The notes under the pieces: generated by a model | Told to the model about the DNA's origin: nothing | Database searches by the model: none | The model's input: only the letters and a program-made list of their open reading frames with translations | Shown here: positions 33,765 to 45,270 of the stretch, in pieces | Numbering within the stretch: the stretch's first letter is position 1 | Layout: each line of letters starts with the position of its first letter | Translations under genes and position numbers: made by a program | Source of the DNA: Sweltsa coloradensis | Lineage: Eukaryota > Arthropoda > Insecta > Plecoptera > Chloroperlidae | Assembly: GCA_024449915.1 (NCBI GenBank) | Contig: JAMZAV010000007.1 | Location: forward strand, 1-64,000 | Reading direction: 5' to 3' | Length of the DNA: 64,000 bases

Positions 33765-34648
33765 AAGGCTCATTCATAACCAACTTAGGCCTCTAACTTA
33801 GCAGCTAACTTAGCCTCTAACTTTAGGTTGCTGTTCATGATAGATATTTAGGCCGCTAACTTAACAGCCACTGCCTCCTAGATGTTGCTCGTGGCAGAGT
33901 GCTTTACAGCCATACCGTCGCCTCTAACTTTAGGTGGCTGTGCATGATAGATGTTTTTAAACCAATCACAACACAGATTTGCAGTATTTACTTTTATCGC
34001 GCCAATGCTTGACATACAATAACATTCAGCATTCAGTAAGTAGGCCTAGCCTAGCTCTACTTAGGTAGCATTATAGAATTGATTGACTATAGACTGTACA
34101 GTTTATTAAACAATAATTGATGGTAAAAATAATAAACGTATTTATTCTAAGACAACGTGAAATAAGCCTTACATAACCTCACATCGCCTAGCCCTAGCTG
34201 GGGGCTAGGCCTAGTACTGCAATAAACGTTAATAATACTGACGGTCAGTTGACATTTCTGCCCCAATCGATAGCCAAATGTTTTCTTTTATATTCTTATC
34301 TTTGTATAAAGACGAAGATTTTACATATAGCAGTGGCCTTTTCATGAATTCGTTCAATAGCTTTTCATCGAACAATAGCTGATGTTCCTTGGGATCCATT
34401 TTTGCTGTTTGTTTACGTTTTCAATCGGATATGACCGGAAATTGTCGGCTCGAGTCTCTCTCTGATTGGTTAAAAGCTTAATGTTAAGTTAGCTGCTAAG
34501 TAAAACCTTGGAGTTTGCAAACATTCGGTTGCTGATAAATGTAAGTTAAAGGCTAAGTTTGGTCATGAACAGACGTGTTGTTTTCCATAAGACAAACCTT
34601 TAAGTTAGAGGCTAAGTTAGCTACTAAGTTGGTTGTGAATGGCCCTTT
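33765..34648. mobile_element. DNA transposon (MITE) with TAACTTAG-rich ends
   Basis: Inverted ends AAGGCTCATTCATAACCAAC and the complement of CTAAGTTGGTTGTGAATGGCCCTT border 884 bp. Just inside, both ends carry repeated CTAACTTAG-type units (or the complement CTAAGTTAG). No target duplication could be settled (a TTA-like word is possible). It encodes no protein. Confidence 0.7.
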
Positions 34649-34712
34649 ACTGTATCTCAAATTTTTTTGTTGAATACTAAAAGCAAGCAAAACAGGTGAA
34701 ATACCCAGTAAA

Positions 34713-35356
34713 CTAGGAAAACGCTTAAGTCCCGCCGCGTTGTTGGATGAGCGTAATTGGTGCATTGAGCTACCATGTGTTATATGGATTTTCTGTTGTT
34801 CTGTGAAAAAATCATTACTTAGTTGAAGATTTTTTTAAAATTTATTTAAATTTAATGAAAAATAAACTTTAATCTTTAATTTTTTTAATTAATCGTAATT
34901 TAAAAAAAAGAAAAAAATCGTAAATTTTCGATTTTCATAAGAAATAGTTATTCGATTGTGCTCAAATTTCACAAGAATATATTAATTCATAAAATTAAGG
35001 TTCTGTGAAAAAATCATCAAAATCGGATAAAGCATGTAGGTGTTATAAGTCGAAGAAATTTTTAAAAAATCGAAAAAAATCGTAAAATTGCGATTTTGAT
35101 GAGAAATAATTTTCCGATTGTGCTCAAAAACGTGGCAGTTCTAAGTTCAGAGATTTCGAAGACCTCCATAAAATTTCATCGCAATCGGATTATCGGTTTA
35201 GCCGGAATCGTGTTAACAAACAGACAAAAATACAGAAAAAAAAAAAAAAAAAAAAAAAAAAAACATTCCGGATTTTTTTCTCCAGTGTAGTGAAATGGAA
35301 TCTTCGCTCCGCTCGCTCCGCTCGCTCCGCTCGCTACGCTCGCTACGCTCATCCAA
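34713..35356 (-). mobile_element. Helentron-like element, family 1, copy 4 (reverse)
   Basis: On the minus strand it starts TTTGGATGAGCGTAGCGAGC (expanded to several GCGAGCG units). It ends with the inverted start motif, the hairpin AACGC/GCGTT and TTTTCCTAG before TT. The body matches copies 1 and 2. A run of more than 25 A lies at about 35,238-35,264. Confidence 0.75.
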
Positions 35357-35686
35357 AAATTGCAAAAAAGTTCATAAAAATTAAGTGAAATTTGAACCCG
35401 CGACCCTCAGCACAGGAATGCCTCTCGTTTCCGCTACTCTAAAGTGGACGGTACATGTTGCGACTTTTGACCACTATATACATTGCAGGTTGCCCAAAAA
35501 ACAAAAATTAATAAATTATTGATGTTTTATCTAGAAATGTTCTTTTAGTGCTAGAATAATTTATTCCGAGTCATTTGGGACTGGATTTTGCTTGCATTTC
35601 GTTTCCATTGATCTTCAAACAGTATCGCCGGAGACAATTCCGCCATCTTTGCGTCCGCAACTTTACCGCGCAAGTCTTTGTGCATG

Positions 35687-36239
35687 AGGGGTATACCTAG
35701 AGGTAGTGAAAAATGGTGATAACGAAATTCGCGAATTTTTTTAAATGTCCTTTTTATTGCCTAAAATGTAATATTGTCGACGAATTACATCATTTAGTGA
35801 TGGAAAAAACACATTTTGAAAACGCGAATTTCGTGTATAGCGCGAAATAACGAACGAAATTGTATCAAACTGGTCAAAACGCGAATTAAATCGCGAAATT
35901 GGACCTTTTAGTGTGCAAAATGTAAAGTGATGTGGAGGTGCCGGTCCAGTTTTGGTGGAGGTGCCGGTCCAGACCGAATATTACGCGCGCGGTAGGCGGG
36001 GTACCGTGACGTCACGGGCTTCACGGAAATAGACCTCCAAAATAACGGCGCGTATCACGGCTTCCGCGAAAATAGTATACCAAAATAACAGTGCATACAA
36101 TTTTTTTTTAGTGATTTTTTTATTTTTAGTAACGTTTTTGTCAATTTTTTTGAAATCGCGAAAAACGCGAAATTTGGGTTTTTTAAAACGAAATTTGGGT
36201 TTTTATATCACCATTTCTCATTACCTCTAGGTATACCTC
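35687..36239. mobile_element. DNA transposon (MITE), unclassified
   Basis: Ends GAGGGGTATACCTAGAGGTA and the complement of TTACCTCTAGGTATACCTC border about 553 bp. The interior is rich in CGCGAAATT words and contains a GTGGAGGTGCCGGTCCAG tandem pair (about 35,932-35,974). No target duplication or transposase was recognised. Confidence 0.65.
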
Positions 36240-36686
36240 ATAATAAATAATGCTTGAACTCAGAGCGTGTAAAGATAACGAGACGCGTTGTCAATGTTGT
36301 CACTAGGACGGGAGCAACTTGACTGAAGTCCCATGCAGCATGCTACGTGAATCGAGAGGGAGGTTGGAGGGAGGTGCGCGCGCATTGGCTTGGCGGGCGG
36401 GCAATGGTAGCGGAGAAGTGGGAGGAGCTTTCCGTTGAACTACAGAATTGTGTAGTGCAGACCGCGGCGGGACATTAAACATCGAGAATAATAAAGCTAC
36501 GATATCGCGATATTTCCGATATGACGGCGGGGTATCGATATCGAAAATAGGCTCAATTTTTCTGCAATATCGAATCATCGATATTTGTTGAACCTCAATT
36601 TATAATTCAAACTTGAGCTTTTGGTTTCCTAGGAACTTATAATAAAGGGGAACCACTGCAGGGTACTTCTACTCTACTCTACTTAC

Positions 36687-37027
36687 ATATGAACATCTGA
36701 GAATGCTATTTCAATGTTGGTTAGATGTCCCAAAGCAAGGTCCTTCTCCTTAATGATAGCTTCTTTCTCAAGCTCGTGAGCTTGATGCTCAGCCTCTTTC
36801 TCTGCAACCAGTCGCGAAATAGTCTTCTCGTACTCTTCCATGATCATGCTCATCTGCTTCTGACCTTGAGCCTTCTCATTGATTTTCTTGCTGAGTCTTT
36901 GCTCCCGCTCTTCCGCCTGCTGGTTTTGATGCTTAATTACGTTTAGTTGATTCTGCAGTTCCTCCAACTCCTCTTTGTGCTTTGATAATTGTTGCTCCAA
37001 TGCTTGTTGGTGCTTTGATAGTTCATC
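36687..37027 (-). CDS. TACC: TACC gene, main coiled-coil exon
   Basis: The largest exon of the TACC domain, with 113 codons plus two bases. The acceptor is GTCATAG and the donor GTAAGT. It opens DELSKHQQALEQQLSKHKEE and continues as uninterrupted heptads rich in Glu, Gln and Lys. It then reads MSMIMEEYEKTISRLVAEKE and ends LTNIEIAFSDVH. The E-E-Y-E-K-T-I-[AS]-x-[LM]-[IV] block and the closing [IV]-E-x-[AS]-F-S-D are shared with vertebrate TACC proteins. It is predicted to form a parallel coiled coil that recruits chTOG. Confidence 0.96.
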
Positions 37028-37102
37028 CTATGACAAGATAACAAGCAGTAGATAAGTTTAAGAAGTGAAACATATTTATTATAATGAATTATATTATTAT
37101 TA

Positions 37103-38454
37103 CTAGGAAACGCTCAGTTGACGCGTTGATAAGCGAGCACGTGCTCTAGCTAGACCCACATTGCAATTTTTTTAAATTTTAAAATTTGCGACGTTCACTG
37201 TCCACGGGGCCATGTTTCCAATATTATTTATTATTGGCAAGGTAGGCCTATTTGGGTAAACCTTTACTTTGCGGACAAAATCCACCGCCATCTAGAGGAC
37301 CTTGACATCATTTCTTTGGGAAAACTATTTGAACTTTTTGGTAACAAATAATACACTGCTTCCTCGATAGTATTTTGATTACTTCTAGGTGGCAGTGCAT
37401 AGTGCGAACCTCGTGCGACTTTTCGTTGCCATGGTAACGTTACTTTTGTTATAATGTAATTTCCATCTACACTACTTATCGGATCAAAATAAAATTAACA
37501 TATTCGTGACCGGACGGACATTCTAAATGATTTGGCCACCTCAGATTTTGTCGCCGTTTAGTTTGAAAAAAAAAAACTTTTGATTAACTTTAAAGGGGCT
37601 AAAAACCCCAAAAATTATTTTTTACCACGTGATCTATAGCACAATACTACACTTAAATGACCGTTTAAAAAATTATATCATGTAACTGTGATTTAACATG
37701 AATTTTTTAATTTTTTGGATCCAGAAATTGGCGAAAATTGGTGTTTTGGAAAATTTTCTAAATCGGCTTTAACCTGCTTCTTTTTTGGTCCACATAGACA
37801 CTAGAGCATAGTACCAACCTAAAATGCCCCTTCATAACATCGTGTCTTGAAACTGTGCCCAAATATACCCTCAAACACGCAAAAATATGCATTCCAAAAT
37901 CACACCCCATCTTGGTAATCAGCATATTTTGACCGAACTACTTGCCCAAATTACAAAACAAAATATAGAGAATTTACAGAAAAGGCTGTCGAGTACGTCA
38001 ATAATGGCCAATATTTTTTTGGATCAAAATCCTCCAAGGTCACGGGGCATAAAGATCGTCCCCATGTTATTTCTTATGGGAGATTTTTGCCGATGGGACC
38101 TAGCTCAAAAAATGTCATGTTTGACAATTTTTTGGGAGGTCATGGTGGCCCCAATAATTTTTCTGTTAGTTGCTAAATTCATTACTAGTTAGCCTGAATG
38201 AAATATATTTTTTGAGTTTAGCGGTTAAATACCCCTTTAATGTAACTTTTTAACTTTTTGAACGATTTTGCCACAAAACTAATGGCATTCAATCGGGAAC
38301 GAAGGTTGCGGATGGTCAAAATTTCAACTCGATCCGAACCTCCGTTCGAAGGTTATGGCGAGACATACAAACAAAAAAAACAAAAAAACAAAAACAAAAA
38401 AAAACAGTGACTATTTTTTCCGGCAGAGCAGAGTCAAATGGAAACGCTCGCTTA
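37103..38454 (-). mobile_element. Helentron-like element, family 2
   Basis: On the minus strand it starts TTAAGCGAGCGTTTCCATTT. The end motif carries the inverted start (GCTCGCTTAT), then a hairpin AACGC/GCGTT enclosing GTCAACTGA, and TTTCCTAG before T. The 3' terminus is thus the same design as family 1 with different internal sequence. A TTAA-flanked MITE (37,594-38,236) is nested in it. The part near 37,255-37,500 recurs at 51,735-51,930. Confidence 0.7.
37594..38236. mobile_element. TTAA-flanked MITE (piggyBac-like), copy 1
   Basis: A 643-bp element with inverted ends AGGGGCTAAAAACC and the complement of GGTTAAATACCCCT, flanked on both sides by TTAA (37,590-37,593 and 38,237-38,240). Copy 2 at 58.66-59.65 kb is nearly the same in sequence. 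TTAA targets are typical of piggyBac and Kolobok. A plus-strand open frame of about 100 codons inside shows no motif. Confidence 0.8.
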
Positions 38455-38459
38455 ATAAT

Positions 38460-39341
38460 TATATGAATGTCTAGAACAAAGACATTTACCAAATATGGCT
38501 ACCAGTACAATAAAATAGGGTTGTCAATACTACCATACTCGAGTACCTAGCATATTTTCTTGTCTTCGACGTTAACAGACGCGAGGCATTTATTACAGTA
38601 TTCGTCTTGAAAGAAAAACAGCAGAGCAACCCAATGACTGATTCCATAAAATAGTTATTAACTTCTGGAGATCCATTAGTATTGATCATAAACATCAGTC
38701 AAAAGTAAAAATGGCAATCCAGTTGTAGCACATTTTGTGTATGCCTATAAATTTGTAGCTATTGGAGTTGGACTGAATATAATACAACCCCAAATTTTTC
38801 GGAATGATTTCAAGAAACAAGAAAAAAATCAAAGGAAATTAAAATGTACTTAAGAAACATTTTTTATTTACAAATAACAAAACAATTAATGAATAGCCTA
38901 AAGTATGATTTGTTTAAAAAAAACAAAAAACAAAACAACCAATTTGGATGAAATTATAAGATTTTAGAGCGTGTGTAAAAACAAACGTTTTATAATGGCA
39001 AAATACTTTGATTTGGCACTAAAGACTACCAGACTGGAAAAACCTGCCCCCAAAACGAGTTGAAAACAAACTAAAAATAGACCAATCTCACATTTCAAGA
39101 CTTTGTATGTATACATGTAGGCCTATGTATGGATGTGGGCCTATTAATTACTAATTTTGTAATTTATTTATTAGCATCCTGTTATAATATATTTAATTAT
39201 TTATATGTTTTAGTTTATAGTTGTATATTTATATGTTATGTTACTTACAATGTAATAATATACCTACATATATAATGGTGGAAAACCACTACTAAACCCG
39301 ACATAGTAGTTGGAATTGAGTTATGATTTATGAATAATATG

Positions 39342-39372
<31 letters not shown>

Positions 39373-39449
39373 GCATCCTGTTGACAATGTACAGTACATT
39401 AGTATAGGATTTTGACTCCAGGTTGAACCTTTGATGGTTTATGGATGAT
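38460..39449. other. TACC intron; no gene recognised
   Basis: AT-rich sequence with an (ATT)n run at 39,340-39,372 and no terminal repeats or exon-like frame. Confidence 0.45.
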
Positions 39450-39457
39450 GGTTGATG

Positions 39458-39875
39458 TAGAGGTCTGCACGGGCCTACTTCTAGAAGCCCGGGCCCGGAA
39501 TTTAAGGCCCGGGCCCGGCCCAGGCCCGTATTAAACTAGCTCATCAAAGTCCGGGCCCGGCCCGGGCCCGCCATAAGTATAAGTAGGCCCGTTACAGCCC
39601 GTTCAGAGGTTAAACACAAAGAAACAGAATGCGGATTTTTTAGTTTTTACCATGGGAAAAATGAATGAACGTCACGGTGGGGATGAAAATTACTATTACG
39701 AGAAACAAAACGTTTTGAAATTTTTGTCGAAGAACATTTCTATGATCGCAATCGCAAATACCGATTTCAAATTACATCATAAATCCCGAAAAAGCCCGTC
39801 TCATTCAGTGAATATCAGGCCCGGGCCCAACTCAAAATGCATAACAAGGCCCGAGCCCGGCCGGGCAGACCTCTT
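39458..39875. mobile_element. hAT-type MITE rich in GGGCCCGG
   Basis: A 418-bp element with ends TAGAGGTCTGCACGGGCC and the complement of GGCCGGGCAGACCTCTT. GGTTGATG (8 bp) is duplicated at 39,450-39,457 and 39,876-39,883. Subterminal GGCCCGGGC repeats are dense on both sides. No transposase is present. Confidence 0.9.
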
Positions 39876-39953
39876 GGTTGATGGCATAGAAGAAGATGAG
39901 AGTGCACATGATAGATGTACATATTCTCAGAGCTGACCACCACAGAGACTTAC

Positions 39954-40052
39954 TTGATGAGCCTGGTCCTGTCGGTCCAATAACTCACGGAGAAGATGAA
40001 GTTCTTCAATCATTTCTTCTTGCTCGCGGGTTAGCGGAGTATGCACTGGCTC
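39954..40052 (-). CDS. TACC: TACC gene, start of coiled coil
   Basis: A 99-base, 33-codon exon, in phase 0 at both ends. The acceptor is GTGTGCAG and the donor GTAAGT. It reads EPVHTPLTREQEEMIEELHL and ends RELLDRQDQAHQ, the transition from the disordered middle into the coiled coil. The pattern fits the start of the TACC domain. It continues directly into the exon at 36,687-37,027. Confidence 0.93.
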
Positions 40053-40149
40053 CTGCACACAGACGCAAGATACAGATACAATGTCATAGTAAAGTGATGT
40101 GCCAAGTGAAAATGACTCGTAATATAATAAGGGTTGCCATTGGCTATAT

Positions 40150-41520
40150 TTGAAAAAAAAAAAAAAAAAAAAAACTGACAAACATTTTGTAAAGTTGCTT
40201 AAAGTTATTGTTGACTTCCTGGTTTTGTCACAAAAGATGATTTAATTAGGGGTGCACATCGGTAACTTTTTCATATCGATCCAGTCAAAAGTCATTAGAA
40301 CTAACGCCATTACTATGAAATTATCACTAGTACACCAACATTTATTTTTTAGATTGCTTGAGTTCCTGTTATGATGGAATTCCCAGCCACTCAAAATGGG
40401 GTTTTCCGCTTTGCATTCTATTTCATAGACAATACACAGCATCATTACCCCTCCAGCGCTCGTTTTTGTGAAGGTTGTACTTCTCAGAAGTCTTGGCTCC
40501 GTGAAGTTTGACTTGAGGATGTTTCGATCAACTGATCGATTCATTCTCTTACAGTGTTATTCAAGTGTCCGAAATTTATGATAGGACAGCTGAATGGTTT
40601 GGGTGTTATGCAGATGACGTAACGAGTACCTAGTTTTTTTTCCCCCCAATCTTTTTTATTTTGATTCATTAATTAATTGCATTTAATATCCTTTTTTGAA
40701 TTTGCAAGTTCTTTAGAAGATCCCAGTCTCAAAATTCCTAAAAGTATCACGGGGAAAAGATGAACCACTTTCACTAAATTTAAAATTTGGTAACTGCCAA
40801 TTATGTTTGGGCATGAAAAAATTATTTTTCAACGTACAGTATTTTGACTGCAATGCTGGGTTTCTTATGTACAAGGCCTACCATGCAGAAACTTCGGTAA
40901 TTTATCAATAAACAATCAAGAGTTTAAAGTTTTAATTACCGGTATTCGAGTGACCATAGCAAGCAATTCATATAAGATGGAAAATCGATGTCAAGTCTCA
41001 ACTCCACATAATTAGACGGGGGCGAAGCGACTAAGTCTACAACGCAACTGAAACGGCACTACATCTGTTTTTTGTCTGTGAGCGAGTGACATTTCTGCAG
41101 AACAGCCGAACGGCTAAACAGATAGAGCTAAAATTTTCAACAGACATCTGGTACAAGTATTTAGCGTGCACCTGTGCAGTTAATTTTTAGCAAAATCCGT
41201 TACGATTTAAACTCACAATAATTAATAAATGATAACAATAAAATAAATAGGCTGAGAAGAACCAACGGTATACACAATTTACTTGATTAACGACATTGTT
41301 TATTGTTTATGAAAAAATTGTTTTCAACAAACCATGTTTGCATGCAGTTACCAGGGTGTATCGAATGTTGCACGCTCAAGGTTACCTAAAATTCCGCTCC
41401 GAGATTGAGTAAACCTTGCAATCATTACTCGTATTTCGTATTGGCTATGTTGTACATAGTATTGTATGCATTTAAAAACGTGTTCTATAATTTTCCAAAA
41501 ATAATAAAATATTCCAGAAA
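40150..41520. other. TACC intron; no gene recognised
   Basis: A poly(A) run lies at about 40,150-40,171. Near 40,248 the text GGGGTGCACATCGGTAAC resembles a hAT end without a partner. The rest is AT-rich intron. Confidence 0.45.
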
Positions 41521-41524
41521 TAAA

Positions 41525-41598
41525 AAATCTATCCCGACCGTTGTTTGAACCCGCAGGTCTCCCAACATTCCGGGTATAAGGCGCCTTAGCCAACTGGA
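41525..41598 (-). tRNA. tRNA-like sequence, degenerate
   Basis: Minus strand: CCAGTTGGCTAAGGCGCC resembles a D arm and A box, and CGGGTTCAAAC a B box, with about 35 bases between. The acceptor stem does not close well. It abuts the Helentron-like palindrome at 41,599. It is probably a SINE head. Confidence 0.45.
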
Positions 41599-41857
41599 CT
41601 AGGAAAATGCCAAAGTCGTTGTAAGACGAGTGAGCGAGTCATGTGTTGAGTACCGGGGAACATTTGCATTCAAGTTGATTGGGTATACATGATAGGGTTT
41701 TGAGTTAGTATAAGGGAGCGTGAACTGTAAGGTCATAATGCGCCACTCTAGCCTGTATGATAGGGTTGGAAAGAATAGGGGGAGGAAATGGAATGTTACC
41801 GGGTATTCAACACATGATTCGCTCACTCGTCTAACGACGACTTTGGCGTTTTCCTAG
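41599..41857. mobile_element. Head-to-head pair of Helentron-like 3' ends
   Basis: A 259-bp palindrome whose two outer ends both read (outward) as the same terminus: AACGACGACTTTGGCGTT, TTCCTAG, and the partner with small changes. Each arm also carries GAGTGAGCGAGTCATGTGTT (or its complement). The centre (41,675-41,790) is unpaired and holds a 75-base stretch of unknown origin. It resembles two 3' ends joined tail to tail. Confidence 0.65.
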
Positions 41858-41875
41858 TACTACATACGTAACAAC

Positions 41876-42891
41876 TAGAGATGGGACGATTCTTCAAATT
41901 GGCCGATCCGATTACCGATTACGATTATTAAAAAACCGATCCGATTACCGATTAATAAAATTATGTTTATGCATGGGCCACACCTAATATAGGCCCTAGA
42001 TAATTGAGTAGGGCTAGGCCTTTGTCCACCAGATTATTTCTGCTAGGCCCTAGGCCTAGGCTACATTTAGACCTTTTCAGATCGAGACAATGTTTTTAAA
42101 CCCAACATGGGCCATGGCAGGCTCCTAGGTTGGTTTCAAGGTAGGCCTAGGCCTAGTTTTTCGTCAATTTTGTCCCCAAGCCCAAAGATGCTGCTTTGCC
42201 TCACATAAGCATAGGCCCTAGGCTAAGCAGAGTTGTATGATACTGATACACTAGACTAGGCCGAAGCCTAGGACCAAACAGGATCTAGGCCTATAACATA
42301 GCCTACTCTCACTGGGACATGACTTGAAGGCTCAGTATCATCGGGAAAAGCTTTATTTATCATGGAAATGGACCTAAAACCTGAGCCCGGGGCTAGGGGC
42401 CTAGGTTCAAATCCTGTCGTGACCGGCAAGTTGTATCCTAGCCTAGCTAGGCCTAGACCCTTTTGCCTGGTATGGCCTAGGCTATGCCACACATCCATTT
42501 TGACACTTTTTATTGCTTCCAACCACAATTACAGATTAAAACACTTATGTATTCAACAAAATAGCAAAGCATTGTACCCTATACATCGCGAGCGTAATTT
42601 GGCATCTAAGCGGCCATGACAGTGACGTTGAGTGACATAGTGATGATAAGTCGATCATGCTTTAGTTCGACTTTCGATATTATTGGTCGACTAGTCGAGC
42701 AGGAATCGACCTTGAACTGATGTGTGCTTGCCGCCAACAACCAACAACGCATTCACATGCCCGCGATATTTAAAATCACGTGTTTAAATAATCGGCAATA
42801 TTTTACCAAATAATCGGTGAACCGATTATTTGCCGATTCACTCAATAATCGGCAAAACCAATGCATCGGGATCGTAATCGTCCCATCTCTA
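41876..42891. mobile_element. hAT-type element, non-autonomous
   Basis: A 1,016-bp element with ends TAGAGATGGGACGAT and ATCGTCCCATCTCTA. GTAACAAC (8 bp) is duplicated at 41,868-41,875 and 42,892-42,899. Subterminal CCGATTA/TAATCGG repeats and internal TAGGCCTA clusters are present. No transposase frame was seen. Confidence 0.92.
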
Positions 42892-43035
42892 GTAACAACT
42901 AGTAACAAATACTCGCATGTCTATATGGACATGCATATGAGTGAACACTGTAGAAGGCTTACTTAAATAAATAAATAAATAAATAAATAATATGTACGTA
43001 GGTATTCTCTGCTTAATGCTTATGCTAATATTTAC

Positions 43036-43198
43036 CTCTTTCACCACAGGGGGAGGTTTTGGAGACACAGCTCTCCTTGGAGATGGACTGAGAGAAATGA
43101 GCCGATCAACCAAGTCAAGAGCAGGGTTCTTGGTGGGTGTTGCATGATTTCTTGGAGAACTTGTTACGGCCAGAGTGTGTACAGCTGTGTCACCACTC
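43036..43198 (-). CDS. TACC: TACC gene, Ser-Pro-rich exon
   Basis: It carries 54 codons after one base that completes an Arg codon; it ends in phase 0 at the donor GTAAAT. The acceptor GATAAG is weak in pyrimidines. It reads SGDTAVHTLAVTSSPRN, LDLVDRLISLSPSPRRAVSP and ends KPPPVVKE. It is a disordered linker with several Ser-Pro sites that proline-directed kinases could use. Phase agreement on both sides supports the exon. Confidence 0.88.
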
Positions 43199-43290
43199 CT
43201 TATCAAATGAAAATTGAAATTGTAAGAAAAGCCAACAGAAACAAGCCCATATTAATTACATATTTGACAATTAGCTTTATGATCACTTAC

Positions 43291-43465
43291 CTCATGCTCT
43301 CTTGAAATGTCGGTGGTAGCGGAATATTCCTATCCGTCCTTGTAACTGCAGTTGACCCTACTAGAGGATCAAACTTGACGTAAAGAGATTCGGATCGATA
43401 GTCTCTTATAGGCTGCGAACTTGCCATTGATGACAAGAAATCAAAAGCAGATGAATCTTGGAACA
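43291..43465 (-). CDS. TACC: TACC gene, exon with conserved SLYVKFDPL motif
   Basis: A 175-base exon (2 + 57 codons + 2). The acceptor is TATTTACAG and the donor GTAAGT. It reads FQDSSAFDFLSSMASSQPIR, then SESLYVKFDPLVGS and ends PLPPTFQESM. The short [SL]-L-Y-[VL]-K-F-D-P-L motif is found before the coiled coil in animal TACC proteins and helped to fix the gene's identity. The rest is low in conservation. Confidence 0.92.
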
Positions 43466-43469
43466 CTGT

Positions 43470-45110
43470 AAATATTAAAAAGAAACACACAAATGTCAAC
43501 CACTGAACTACAAGCATTACAGATGTTTGTAGATAAGTTTGCTACTAAGAAATAATAGCATACCTATGTAATACTCTACACTAGTTGGCCTAGTTATAAA
43601 AATTAAACAGGTAATATTTGCAATGAAACCGGGAGAGATGGGTCCCTTTCTTTAGGTTCAGGTCTTTTCTTAGAACTTTGCTACAAATCAGTGGACATAG
43701 CAACATGCCATTCCCAGAGCATTTCTATCACAGAGTAGGTCCATCAGTATCAATGTCCGTGTCTAGGTGCCTGCTAGGGCGCCGCATCCAAACTGGTGCG
43801 CTAGTACACTCACGGCTCGGGCACGTTATGCAACAAACCGAGAGTTGAGGTATTTTTCAAGGTGTCATCCAGACTTCATGAAACGTAAAATGAATTATAG
43901 GTAGGAAATTTGTGAAAAGGGGGATTAGGGTATCTAAAAACACATCCCAGTTTTGGTTAGGGTACAAACATTCCTTCTGTCAAAAAAATGGGAACAAAAA
44001 ATCTGCCAGAAAAATAAAAACATCCCAAACCTGGAACATCGAAGATCTTTTTTGTATAAACAAATCCATTGCAAAATAAATAATAAATATAATTGAATCT
44101 GAACTAGGTAAATCTACGTAACACGAGCCACGTGATGCATTACAAAGGAGGACAAAAAATAAAACTAGGATGACATAAGTCAATAAAAAAACAGCCATGG
44201 CATATTTGCTTAATTTACAAATAATTATGTTAACAGCTATCAAAATAAAAATATAGCATAATAACAACATAATGCCTATAAATGAATGTAGGTATAAAAA
44301 AAAGGCAGCGGATTTAATTTATCTGCTTTCGTGGTGTTTAGGGCCTACCTAGAAAAGTTCTAATGGATAAGAGGATCTAGTTCACACAAAGAATCAAACT
44401 ACAGTACAGTTAAAACAGTTTTAAAAAAAATTGCAGTGTTGTGTTGACACTTTTTTAAACCATTAAAACACATTTTGGTGGTAGTGGCCAGTCTAAAATT
44501 ACATCGAAGTAGGATTGTGTATTACAACTAAGAAAACGCTAAAGTCCCATCGTGATGTTGAGCAATGCGTTTGTCTTTTGGACAATGCGTTTGTCTTTTT
44601 TCCAATCTGTCAAGCTTAGAAAATCTCCTGATAATTTTCTATCTTTACACGGAAATACAAGAAACCCATATCAAATTTTGACTGCATCTTGATCTTCTAG
44701 AATTATACTACGAGTGACATTGAAGGGAAGTTTTAGTTTTCATTATTTACAGCATAATTAGTTGTTTTACTCAATTGTGTGGGTAAAGCTGAAAAATAAC
44801 ATAGACAATTGAAGTTTTATTTGATTCTGACAGAAGTAAATAGTTAAACCTTGTACCTAAGACAAGGTATTATATATCTATTATAGTATAATACTTAGTA
44901 GTTGACGTAAACTCCGTTCATTATTTTACAGATTTGTGGGGATTTAAAGTCTTTAAATTTACTGAGGGAACCTCATAAGCTACTTTAAAGTTTGTTATTT
45001 TGTTTTATAGCCAAGTGTCAATATTATTTGTTTACACTTTCTTGACAGCAGAATAAGGTTAATTGAATTATATAAGACCTTTTCGATTTTAAATAGTGAT
45101 TCATTTTCAT
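43470..45110. other. TACC intron; no gene recognised
   Basis: It contains an isolated reverse Helentron-like 3' end at about 44,529-44,575 (CTAAGAAAACGCTAAAGTCC). Open frames at 43,980-44,270 are AT-rich and hydrophobic by composition; I do not call them. Confidence 0.45.
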
Positions 45111-45115
45111 TCAGA

Positions 45116-45270
45116 ATGGTTAAGTATTGTACCGTGTGTAAGTTGCAGAAGAAATATAAAAATAAAAGCCTAAAGTGTTACGTATGTAAAGCTTTTTTTC
45201 ATCGAATGTGTATAAATATGAGCAAGAGACCATTCGATTCATTGCTTGGACGTAAGAATGAAATTTAAGT
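45116..45270 (+). pseudogene. PHD-finger-like ORF1 fragment of the LINE
   Basis: The translated start MVKYCTVCKLQKKYKNKSLK continues CYVCKAFFHRMC. The spacing is C-x2-C-x12-C-x2-C-x4-H-x2-C, and a final C-x2-C (SKCLQC) follows after a stop, completing a C4HC3 PHD pattern. PHD-like domains are known in ORF1 of CR1-like retrotransposons. A stop at about 45,268 interrupts it. Confidence 0.6.

Noticed and set aside
43980..44270. Hydrophobic 96-codon open frame on the minus strand
   Set aside because: Its composition is explained by AT-rich DNA. It lies inside a TACC intron, has no conserved motif and no splice context.
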